From Neoceratodus forsteri (Eukaryota > Chordata > Ceratodontiformes > Ceratodontidae), in NCBI GenBank assembly GCA_016271365.2, contig CM057453.1, forward strand, positions 1,088,839,001-1,088,903,000: a stretch of 64,000 nt of DNA, written 5' to 3'. Of the stretch, positions 12,061 through 21,790 are shown piece after piece. A model generated the notes under the pieces. It made no database searches and was not told where the DNA came from. It saw only the letters and a list, made by a program, of their open reading frames with translations. The first letter of the stretch is position 1; each line of letters opens with the position of its first letter. A program made the translations under genes and the position numbers.

Positions 12061-12420
12061 GGTTGGGGAGGGTTGGGGGAGGGAGGAAAGGGATGTATCT
12101 AATGCAAGGGAGGAAGAAGGAGCAAGGAGCTGAGTTGAGGTGATGTGCTGGGGTGAGAGGGGGGGTTTCACAGGGGGGAGGTTCAGGGCAGAGGTGAGGG
12201 TAGGTGTAAGGAGAATGAGATGGGGTGGTGATGTTGGAGCACGAGGGGAGAGAGTGAAATAGCATGCAAAAGTGTAGAGCAAGAACGAATAAGGCTGAGA
12301 GTGGCATGGGCAATAGTTTTTTGGGTTTTTTTTTTGGGAAAATTTAATATTTAAAGTGCTCATGCCTTTATATATGCAAAAAGCTACTAAAATCAATATG
12401 TCAGTACCTCACATAGAGAG

Positions 12421-12434
12421 TTCATATATATATG

Positions 12435-12479
<45 letters not shown>

Positions 12480-12480
12480 T
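12421..12480. repeat. (AT)n array
   Basis: TA dinucleotide tract, slightly interrupted. It immediately precedes the first copy of the foldback unit. Confidence 0.95.
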
Positions 12481-14624
12481 TATATATCTTATGGTAGCAC
12501 AGTAGTGCTACCATAGTTAGGGTTGAGTAGCCCTTTTAAGGTTAAATGGTGAAATTTTGCACTTTAATAACTTTGGCACCATTCAACAGATTCACCTGAA
12601 ATTTGGCAGACATGGGGCGTAACCATAGATCTTGGGATCTGATAACTTTCATACAGGTTGGATACACGCCTGCGGAGTTATTAAGCGACATCCGTGTGCA
12701 CAATTATGGTTTTTTGTGCATTATTTGCTCGCGCCTACAGGTCGCACACTTTTCACGACTAGTCCGAAAACTTCAGAGAACGTGCGGCCGGGGTCCCCGA
12801 TGTGCCATTTGAAGATTTCATGAAAAAATATTGAATGGTTCAAAAGTTATTCAAAAAACAACTTCCCATTATACGTCAATGGAAAAAGTTAACAAAAAGT
12901 TTGACACTTTTGCAAATGCAGTTTTTAGTGTCGCAAATGGCCCTAGTAATGTTGCAAATCCACCAATTTGTTTTCAGTTACTGATCACAGAAATGCTTGT
13001 CATTTAAAATTGGGACCATCTAGGGACACAATTCTTTCTGAGTTTTCCTATTCGAGCACTGAGGATGCTAGCCATGTCTTTATTTTGGGGTTAAGGTTAA
13101 ATACCCCAGAAATATGTTTTTCAAATTTCTGTAAAAAGTAGTGTCGCAAAGTAGTGTCGCACTTGTGACACTTTCACAAATTATTGCAAAAGGAGTCACA
13201 AATCACGACACTACTTTTCTAGACTATGGCCAAAATTACAGGAATTCTTTGCCACCCTGCTGCAAAACAATGGTTTGGTCTTTTGGGCTGAAATTTGGAG
13301 GGTAGGCAGCCAACATCTCACAGATGTGCCTTTTTGTGGTTTGGTGACAAAATATTGCAGGGATGCAAAGTTACGGTACTACAAAATTGATGTTTTTCCC
13401 ATAGACTAACATGATGGTGTCCTCCGCGGCTTTCGGGGCTCGTATCTCGGTAAGAGTGCAAGATACGGAATTTTCATCATGACAATGCATAGCATTATGG
13501 GCTATGCATTTGGTGAAAACCTAGCCAGGAAACTCATGAATGATGGGAAATTTTAATTTTTTTCTACGTCGTATGGTTACTGAGATATTAGCATTTTAGT
13601 ATTATTAATGCTCATTTTCTGCTCTGAGGCCCTTTATTATGTATACATTCTTTGTTTTCACTGTCTTTCTCAATGGAGCTTTTTGGGAAAAATAGGGTGT
13701 GTGCTCCACTTACTGTTACACATAGGCTTTACACTTGTGTTTCCATGCCAGTTTGCGATAGCTTTCCCGTGTACACCACCGTGTGCGTTACCCTTTGCAT
13801 TTGCGTTTGCATTTGCATTTGCATTACTGTTTTCTTTGGTGTTATTGTTGCTGTTACTGTTACCATTTGTGTTTACAATTGTGGTACAGTCACCATGCGC
13901 GTTACGGTTTGTATTTCCTTACACGCTTGAGTTTGCATTTCTGTTTCTGTTTCCTTTCCCATTACTGTTGCTGTTACAGTTATCATTTGTGTTTACAATA
14001 GCAGTACCGTGACCATGCACATTACCAGTTGCATTTCCGTATGTGCTTACATCTCCATTTGCATCACTGTCCCCTTTGGCATCACTTTGAGCCAGCGTTT
14101 CTATTAATGCTTGCTTTACAATTTACGTTTGTGTTACCATGTGCATAACCGTTACTGCTTCCATTTGCATTGCTGTTACCATTACTATGTCACAAAAACT
14201 GACGTGGTGGGAGCATTCCATTCACTATTTATACTCCTCATTCTCAAAAAGAAGGGAAATTAGAGGCAAAAAACTCCATTTAATTCATCAGTTAGGGTTG
14301 TGCCACAGCGATAAAAGTGAGGAAATTCAATGTTAGGGTTAGCTCTTTATGGACCCACACCCACCCGCCCACCAGCTGACATTGGGGTGTCGTTGGATTG
14401 TCAGTCCTAACTCTCACCCCATTCTCCGATACTTCACCACCATGGCTTCTCTACACATGTGATGGGGTGAGAGTTAGGGCCGACAACTCAACGCACACAC
14501 CCCGATGCTGGCTGGGGTGGCGGGGGTAGGGTGGGTCCAAGGGGGTTCAACCCTAACATCGAATTTCCTCACTTTTGTCACTATGGAACAACCTAACTGA
14601 CTACGATTAAACTGATTTTTTGCC

Positions 14625-14630
<6 letters not shown>
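12481..14630 (+). repeat. Foldback/(AT)n unit, copy 1 (unknown family)
   Basis: About 2.15 kb. It starts with a perfect 10-bp palindrome arm pair, atggtagcac / gtgctaccat (12491-12514), and has a body with landmarks ctttaataactttg, gcggagttattaagc and cctacaggtcgcac. A tract rich in gtttgcattacc-like words follows at 13730-14200, and the unit ends in a 372-bp foldback (14259-14630). Copies 2 and 3 have the same order. No convincing ORF exists: open frames at 13608-14012 come from the simple-sequence tract. The unit is unrecognised. It could be a non-autonomous DNA element or a locally amplified repeat. Confidence 0.8.
14259..14630. repeat. Long foldback (inverted repeat) of unit copy 1
   Basis: Arms of roughly 170 bp (about 14261-14430 and 14458-14628) pair from tagaggcaaaaaa on the left to ttttttgcctcta on the right. 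Internal pairs include gttagggttg with its complement and tctcaccccat / atggggtgaga around a short loop near 14444. The arms differ at scattered positions. Confidence 0.85.

Positions 14631-14660
<30 letters not shown>
14631..14660. repeat. (AT)n array between unit copies 1 and 2
   Basis: TA dinucleotide run directly joining the right foldback arm of copy 1 to the palindrome of copy 2. Confidence 0.95.
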
Positions 14661-14664
<4 letters not shown>

Positions 14665-15908
14665 TAGCACGTAGTGCTACCATAGTTAGGTTGAGGAGAC
14701 ATTTACATGTTAAACCCAAAATTTTGCACCTTAATAACTTTGCAACCATTTGTCAGATTTGGCTGAAATTTGGAATACATGATCAAGAACCATAGGCCTT
14801 GGGATCTGCCAAGTTTTGTATTGGTTGGATACACAGCTGCGGAGTTATTAAGCATGATCTGCGCACACATTTACGCTTTTTCTGGAATTCTACGGTCGCG
14901 CCTACAGGTCGCACGGTTTGCGCGATTGGCCCGAAATCTTCATGGAATGTGCAGCTGTGGCCCCCAATGTGCCTTTCAAAGATTTTGTGAAAAATATTAA
15001 ACTGTTCAAAAGTTATGGCAGTCCGAACTTCTGTTTTTTTCCCTAGGATAACATTAGTGTTGCCGCTTTGATGGCCTGTATCTCAAAACGTGCGAGATAC
15101 GGAGTTTTGTCAAAAATTTTAGCCGTCATATATAACTAGCCAGGAAAGTGATAATACATATGACTTTTACATTTTTTTTCTATGTCATACAGTTACTGAG
15201 ATATAAGCAATTTACTATTACAACTACTGATTTTTGTGTTCCGAGAATCATTATTTTGCATACATTCTTTCTACTCACTGTCTTTCTCTATAAAGCTTTT
15301 GGGGAAAACCAGTCTGTGCACTTACATTACTCTTACCATTACCGTTTCTGCTTGTGGTTCCGTACACGTTTCACTTACCATTTACGTTTACGCCACCATG
15401 TGCGTTACCCTTTGCGTTTTCATTTGCGGTTGTGTTTCCGTTGTTTTTAACATTTCTGTCTACAGTACTGTTCCTCTTTCTGTTTCACTTTGTGTCATCA
15501 TGTGCATTACGATTTGCGTTTGCGAGCACAATGTTACAATGCGACAAGACATCACCCCCGTGCTCCCGCCGCTGCATTACATTCACTATTTCTCATTATC
15601 ATTCTCAAAAAGAAGACAAATTAGAGGCAAAAAAATCAATTTAATGCATCAGTTAGGGTTGTTCCACAGCGACAAAAGCGAGGAAATTCGATGTTAGGGT
15701 TAAACCCCTTTGCAGCCCTCAGCCACCCCCCAACTGGAATCAGGGTGTGCATTGGGTCATCGGTCCTAACTGTCACACCATTCTCCTATTCCTCAGCTTC
15801 TTTCCACATGTGATGGGGTGACACTTAGAGCCGATGATTTCAATGCGCACTCGATTCCAGTTGAGGGGTGGGCTGAGGGGTGCAAAGGGGTTTCAACTCT
15901 AACATCGA
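14661..15908 (+). repeat. Foldback/(AT)n unit, copy 2 (internally deleted)
   Basis: It starts with the palindrome atggtagcac / gtgctaccat (14661-14683) and follows the body of copy 1 (ctttgcaaccat, ggcctacaggtcgc-type blocks), but lacks roughly 0.9 kb of the middle. The simple tract is at about 15310-15560. The foldback begins at 15620. Its right arm is cut short at 15908, where an AT array takes over, so copy 2 is about 1.25 kb. Confidence 0.8.
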
Positions 15909-15951
<43 letters not shown>

Positions 15952-15956
15952 TATAC

Positions 15957-15988
<32 letters not shown>

Positions 15989-15989
15989 T
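15909..15989. repeat. (AT)n(AC)n(AT)n compound microsatellite
   Basis: TA run, a short (CA)n block at about 15935-15950, then TA again. It has replaced the end of the copy 2 foldback arm and abuts copy 3. Confidence 0.95.
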
Positions 15990-18118
15990 ATGGTATACAG
16001 TAGTGCTACCGTGAATTAGGTTGAGAGCCATTTCTATGTTAAACCCAAACTTTTACACCTTAATAACTTTGCAACTGTTTGACAGATTTGCCTGAAATTT
16101 GGAATACATGATCAAGAACCATAGGCCTTGGGATCTGCTGAGTTTTGTACCGGTCAGATATATGGCTGCGGAGTTATTAAGCGTGATCTGTGCGCGCGTT
16201 TACGCTTTTTCTGGAATTCTATGGTCGTGCCTACAGGTCGCACGGTTTGTGTGACCTGCCCAAAATCTTCAGAGAACGTGCGGCCAGGGTCCCTAATGTG
16301 CCTTTCAATGATTTGGTGAAAAAATATTAAATGGTTCAAAAGTTATTCAAAAAACAATTTCCCATTATAAGTCAATGGGAAAAGTTAACAAAAAGTTCAA
16401 CACTTTTGCAAATGCATTTTTACTTTCTCAAATGGCCCTGTTACTTTCGCAAAACTGCCATTTTGTTTTCAGTTAGTGATCAGAAAAATGCTTGGCATTT
16501 AAATTTGGGACCCTCTAGCAACCTAATTCTTTTTGTATTCACCTAGTCGGGCCCTGAGGATGCTAGTCATGTCTTTATTTTGGGTAAACACCCCAGAAAT
16601 ATGTTTTTCAAATTTCTGGAAAAAGTACTTTTGCAAATTACTTGTGTTCACTTAAAGTATGGAAATTTTTAAGCTTTAAAATTGCAACAGTAGTTTTCTA
16701 GTCTGTGGAAAATGACAGCAATTCTTTGGCACTGCGCTGCAAAAAGGGGTTGGGAGTTTTGGGCTGAAATTTGAGAAAGCAGCTGACATCTCACAGATGT
16801 GCCTTTCAGTGTTGTATTGAAAAAATATTACACTGCAGCAAAGTCTAGCACTCCAAAGTTGACGATTTTCCCATAGGATAACATTACGGCGCCCAACGCA
16901 TTATAGGAATCCTTTGGCACCCTGCTGCAAAATAGTGGTTTGGTCTTTTTTCCTGAAATTTGAGGGAAGACAGCCAACAACCCACAGATGTGTCTTTCAG
17001 TGGTTTGGTGAAAAAATATTACAGGGAGGCAAAGTTATGGTGCTCCGAACTTCTCTTTTTTCCCCATAGGATAACATTACGGCGTTCGCCGCGCCTTTCA
17101 GGGCCCGTATCTCAGAAACGGTGTGAGATATGGACTTTTAGTCGGGAAAATACTCAAAACTAGCCAGGACAGTCGTAAATCATATGACTTTTAAACTTTT
17201 TTTCTACGTCGTATGGTTCCTGAGATATAACCTATTTAGTATTCCAAGTCCTCATTTTCTGCTCCGATACCCGTTATTATGCATACATTCTTTGTACTCA
17301 CTGTCTTTCTCTATGCAGGTTTTGGGGAAAACCAGAACTGTGCACTTACATTACTGTTACCGTTGCCCTTTCCGCTTGTGGTTCCGTACCCGTTTCACTT
17401 ACCATTGACGTCTACGCCACCATGTGCGTTATCCTTTGCGTTTTCATTTGCGCTTGCATTTCTGTTATTTTTTGCCATTTGTGTCTACAGTAGTTTCTCT
17501 TTCTGTTTCACTTTGCGTCACCATGCCAATTGACTTTTCCATTTGCAGGCACCATGTTACTATGTGACAACACATTACGAGGCAGACCGTTCCCGTCTAC
17601 ACCACCGTGTGCGTTACCCTTTCTGTTCTCATTCACGCTTGCATTACCATGTGCACCACTGTTAGCACTTCTGTTTGCATTGCTGTTCCTGTTACTATGC
17701 CACAGAACATCACTTGGCCGGAGCGCCGCATTACAGTCACTATTTCTCGTTATCATTCTCAAAAAGAAGGGAAATTAGAGGCAAAAAAAATCCATTTAAT
17801 GCATTAGTTAGGGTTGTTCCACAGCGACAAAGTGAGGAAATTCAGTGTTAGGGTTGAAACCCCCTTGGACCCCATACCCCTAACCCGGCGTTAGGATCGC
17901 ATTGGAGTCGTCGGTCCTAACTCTCACCCCATTCTCCTATACTTCTGCTGCTTTCACATGTGATGGGGTAAGAGTTACAGCTGACGACTCAATGCCATGC
18001 CTGCCAGTGGGGGTGGGTGGAGGGTCCATGGGGTTTTCAACCTTACACTAAATTTCTCACTTTTGTTGCTGTGGAACAACCCTAACTAATGCATTAAACA
18101 GAGTTTTTTGCCTCTAAT
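15990..18118 (+). repeat. Foldback/(AT)n unit, copy 3
   Basis: About 2.13 kb with a degenerate palindrome at its start (15990-16012). The body is collinear with copy 1, and the foldback is at 17774-18118. The middle holds an internal duplication of about 200 bp: 16705-16900 and 16905-17090 share ttctttggcac / cctttggcac, the ctgctgcaaaa-type block, cacagatgtg and cccataggataacatta. The gtttgcgttacc-like tract spans about 17330-17710. No coding sequence is credible. Confidence 0.8.
17774..18118. repeat. Long foldback of unit copy 3
   Basis: Same arm sequence as in copy 1: attagaggcaaaaa on the left pairs with ttttttgcctctaat on the right. The loop lies near tttcacatgtgatggggt. It is followed at once by an (AT)n run (to 18141) and then the Penelope-like element. 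Confidence 0.85.
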
Positions 18119-18174
18119 ATATATATATATATATATATATAATTTGGCAAGATCTAAGAAAGTAACCACTGAAC

Positions 18175-21034
18175 TCATAGAAATGCTACTAAATCAATAT
18201 TATCATTTAATCCCATCCAATCTCTAGATCTTAACACAGAAGTCCAGAGACATTCTCTTTGGCCAACTATCTGTTTTAAATTTCCACCCCTTGGTCTACA
18301 GTAACTTTTTCTAACCCAATAAATCTGATATTATGAGCAACACTCTTATCTGTGCAGTTATTGACATGCTGGACTATTAGCAGAAGTCATGTCATTTTTC
18401 TCAAGTGCTCTTAGAAGTTCATTGATTCTGATTTGGAATGATCCTACGGTCCTTCCAATATAGAGGAAATCACAAGAACATAGGAGCATATAGACCAAGT
18501 ATGGCATAAAATAAGGTCTCTAATTTTAAAAACTTGTTTAGTTACTGGATTTTGAAAAGTATTAGTACCTTGTATATAGGAACAAAATTTGCATTTTCCA
18601 CATTTGTTTTGTACCAGATGGTGGGGTAGTGACCACTGGGTGTTAAATTTCTTATCCACATATAAGAAATACCTAACCACTTTGTCTGTAATTGTGGGTG
18701 CATGATTGTAAATCATTTTAGGACATTCACCCACTATTTTTCACAGTTTCTCCTCCACCTTTAAAATACCCCAATTTCCTGTCAAGATTTCCCTTAATTC
18801 TGTGCTCCTGGTACAAAATCTTGTTACAAACACAGTCTCTTGGCACTTGTTATTAAAACTAGAAGCAATAGATTGTTGTATCAAAGTAGCTGATCAGGGT
18901 ACTGTGTTCTGTAGTCCCTTTTGTACATCATAGTCCTCTCTCTCTGTACAATTTCTTAAAGTCCCGATCAGTTGACCTTTAGGTACTATATATTCTGGGC
19001 TACACGTTTAGGATGGAAACTACTTGCCAATAAAATGCTATTCCTATCTGTGGGCTTGGTATATAGTGAGATGCCTATATTGTCACCCTCCCCCCATTTT
19101 AAATATCCACAGGTCTTGAAAGTTGATTTCTTGTACACTGGCATGTGCTTAAAGCACATATTTGTATCTATAGTATTTAACCAAGAAACAAACTCTGTAA
19201 ACATTTCCAGTGATCCTTTCCAGATAACTATGATGCCATCAATAAAGTGACACCACAAATCCAGATATTGGTAATATGGATTTGCCAACATAAATATTAG
19301 CATAGCTGGGGGCCATGTTGGCCCCATGGCTGTTCCCTTAATCTGTTGGTAACAGCCTTGAAACAAGAAAATGTTGGAACTCAGTACCAGTTCTGTCAAA
19401 TTCAATAAAAAGTCTGCTGGGACTTCATGTGATAGATCACGTTCATTCAAAAAATACTCTAAGGCTGCTAAAACCCCTCTATTTGGGACATTAGTATATA
19501 ATGCCTCCACACCTAGAGTGGCAAACACCCAGTCCTCAGCAATATCTATGTCTTCCAAGATGTTAATGATGTGTGTGGGGTCCTTCACGTATGAGGGTAG
19601 TTGTGTACAACAGGTTGGAGATGTATATCAATAAACCTTGAGAAGGGTTCAGTGAGCCACCGATGTCCAGATATAACTGGACATCCTGGGGGTTCAGACG
19701 GTCCTTATGCACCTTTGGTAAACAGCATATAGTGTGGACTACAGGATGCTGTACTACCATAGATCAATGCCGTGCTTCATTTATGTACCCATTTAACATG
19801 CCTTCCTCTAAAACAATATCATTTTTTTTAAATCCCCAGTGTTGTTACTAGGTAATTTCTGATAAAAAGCAGTGTTACCCAGCTGTCTATTTATTTCAGT
19901 AACATATTTTCCTTGTCCATGATGACTATAGCACCACCCTTGTCTGCACTCTTTTTTACAATATTTTTATTTTTAGATAAGGCATTTAAAGCTATATGTT
20001 CTTTAGCAGTACAGCTATTAAAACATGGTGGCCTAGAATAAGACATCATTTCAGCAATGTCTTGTTCACACTTTTTAGCAAACAGTGTCTTGGCTTGGCT
20101 TAAAGAAGAGCAGTACAAAGATGTTGGTCTTATTTGAGCATTTACTTTCATACATTCATTATGAGAGTCAGTAGTCTGGACTTCATCCTGTTCAATCAAT
20201 TCAGTCCTGTATATAGTTTTCAGGGTGATTTTCCATGCAAAATGATGCAAGTCAATTACAGTCTCAAATTGGTTAAGGTCTGTAGTTTGAGAGAAAGACC
20301 CTTCATTTAGAACCATTCTTTGTCCTGAGGACGTGGCTGGACAAATTAATGACAGTGGAGGTTTGTTGTACCAATTCTAATTCCTGTAACCCTCTCATCC
20401 TCTTCCACACCTTCCCCCCTTGTCTTCTTCCATTAGGTTCCTGGAATCTGGTTTTCCTTAAACTGTAACCACATGGGGGGACGTGTTTGTGAGGTCTGTG
20501 GTGGGTGTTGATTCCTGTGATCATGAAAAACCTCAGAATTGCTATCAGTGTCACTTGGGCCTGAGGTATAGTCAAGAATAGTTGGATCTTCACCACTTTA
20601 TTTCTTAATATCAGTTTCAAGGTGCCTTTCTCACTAGTTGAGGGTGTAGGTTCGTCGGGTTGATCAACTGCTCTTCCATCTTTGCTCCAACCAAACACCC
20701 TCCCCAACCTGTAATCTTCTTCATCACGGGCAAACTATTTTTGCTTAGCTTTTTTAAATGTTATATCATAGTGGGCTACTTTGTCCAATAACTGTCTCTT
20801 TAATTTATCATATTCAGCCGATTCAATAGCATTATTAAGCTCAGTCTCTTTTTCTTGAATAAGCTTAGTAAGGGTTTCTCTTACCAGTACCGCATGTTTA
20901 AGGATTAGCTGGATAGATCTAAGTCCTGCTTCCTCCATCAAAGTCCACCATTTTTGTATGCAAATATGATCTTTGGTCCCATAGGCTGGTTTGTTTAATA
21001 TGCACAACCCACGCGGGACACACTTCATAGTCAC
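18175..21034 (-). pseudogene. Penelope-like RT plus GIY-YIG endonuclease ORF remnant
   Basis: Order on the minus strand: an N-terminal region with lysine/glutamate-rich helices (20735-21034), DKGGAIVIMDKEN (19891-20316), LPKVHKDRLNPQ (near 19735), LYTNVPNRGVLAALEYFL, IKGTAMGPTWPPAMLIFMLA, and the catalytic box. The catalytic box is FIDGI where Penelope enzymes have YIDDI, so one catalytic aspartate is lost. A CGKCKFC zinc-binding motif follows (about 18600), then the GIY-YIG core LYIGRTVGSFQIRINEL (about 18420-18475) and a C-terminus ending DLVAFL. The family call is firm. A Neptune-like subgroup is likely from the GIY-YIG plus cysteine motif. The copy cannot be active. Confidence 0.85.
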
Positions 21035-21414
21035 TTAAGCTTCCAAGGTAATCTTACGCCAGTGCATCCCACGACCTTTAAGAACCAGTTTCTCTAACAA
21101 TTTGAAAATATTCTTACTGGATATTCATGTCACATCTTGAGTTGTTGCAGAGTTCATGGAAAGTAATGGGTTGCTTCCTTCTGAGTTCCCAAAGGCTGTA
21201 TCCACAAAACTAACCACACTGCTAGCCAAGCTCTTGACTCCATTCATGTTGATTTGCATTTTAAAAGAACACTGTCAGTGTGAAATTTAGTTTTGCAGGT
21301 ATAAACAGTAAAACAATAAAAAAAGAAAAGGCATGCATGCCCTGGCCAGTCGCACACTATATAGCACAAGAAAATGTCCTTTCACGCACTTCACTACTGC
21401 AACTCATGCAGCTT

Positions 21415-21779
21415 CAACACAGTGTGTAATTGTTTGTGATTTTGAATAAAGTATTTAAATTATTAGTTTAACTACCTGCCAGATTTCCATGAATGTGTGT
21501 GCCTCAAAAGGATTTTAACTAATGGAACTGATTCCTGAAAACATTCTATTAACATTTGCACGTGAGTATTTATGTATATATGTGGTGCTTGGTACTAGCC
21601 TATTATCTCTGATGGAGCCTGGTGGGTATCCAGGCAAAACATAAGACATTTTTTACCAGCCCTTAACCATTATGCTTTAGAGCCAGATCTGATCTGCACA
21701 CAGCACTTTGTATTTCAATAGATGTTTTTTTCTGAAATAAGTCCTGGACTGGGTGTTTACTTTTTTGGATGGATTGACT
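21415..21779 (+). repeat. Penelope-like terminal repeat (inverted relative to the ORF)
   Basis: Matches the reverse complement of 4202-4607. Shared blocks include tatgtatatatgtgg, tattatctctgatg, ccagcccttaaccattatg and aagtcctggactgggtg. Similarity ends within a few bases of ttggatgga at the right end in both copies, which defines the repeat boundary. Confidence 0.8.
21588..21659 (+). ncRNA. Degenerate hammerhead ribozyme in the Penelope repeat
   Basis: First core box CTGATGG (canonical CTGATGA) at 21609-21615, stem II GCCTGG / CCAGGC (21617-21622 with 21630-21635), second box AAAA in place of GAAA, minimal helix III C-ATAA-G (21640-21645), and cleavage triplet GAC in place of GTC. Upstream ttggta can pair with downstream taccag for stem I. 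The layout is that of a minimal type I hammerhead, but three core changes predict no activity. Confidence 0.5.
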
Positions 21780-21790
21780 TGTATAGTTAC

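Larger units (their letters stand above)
9875..12310 (-). mobile_element. L2-like LINE, 5' part (copy D; continues in C)
   Basis: The minus strand carries a 5' leader, endonuclease and reverse transcriptase, then stops abruptly at 9875 inside the reverse transcriptase, where copy B begins. It continues at 5712. The 5' boundary near 12310 is where the pyrimidine-rich (minus-strand) 5' UTR gives way to T-rich sequence and then an (AT)n array. With C, the original element was about 3.4 kb. Confidence 0.8.
18142..21790 (-). mobile_element. Penelope-like retroelement (GIY-YIG type), dead copy
   Basis: The minus strand encodes an N-terminal region, a Penelope-type reverse transcriptase and a C-terminal GIY-YIG endonuclease, ending at a TGA at 18175-18177. 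The left end abuts an (AT)n run that closes foldback unit 3. On the right, after about 0.4 kb of spacer, lies a terminal repeat (21415-21779) that is inverted relative to the ORF. Mixed direct and inverted terminal repeats are a known feature of Penelope elements. Many stops and frame changes are present. Confidence 0.85.

Noticed and set aside
13608..14012. Open frame rich in Phe/Leu/Cys in foldback unit 1
   Set aside because: It lies in a simple-sequence tract that is open in several frames. It is not conserved as a frame in units 2 and 3.
14259..18118. ttagggtt words as possible telomere-like repeats
   Set aside because: They occur singly at fixed places in the foldback arms and are not in tandem arrays.
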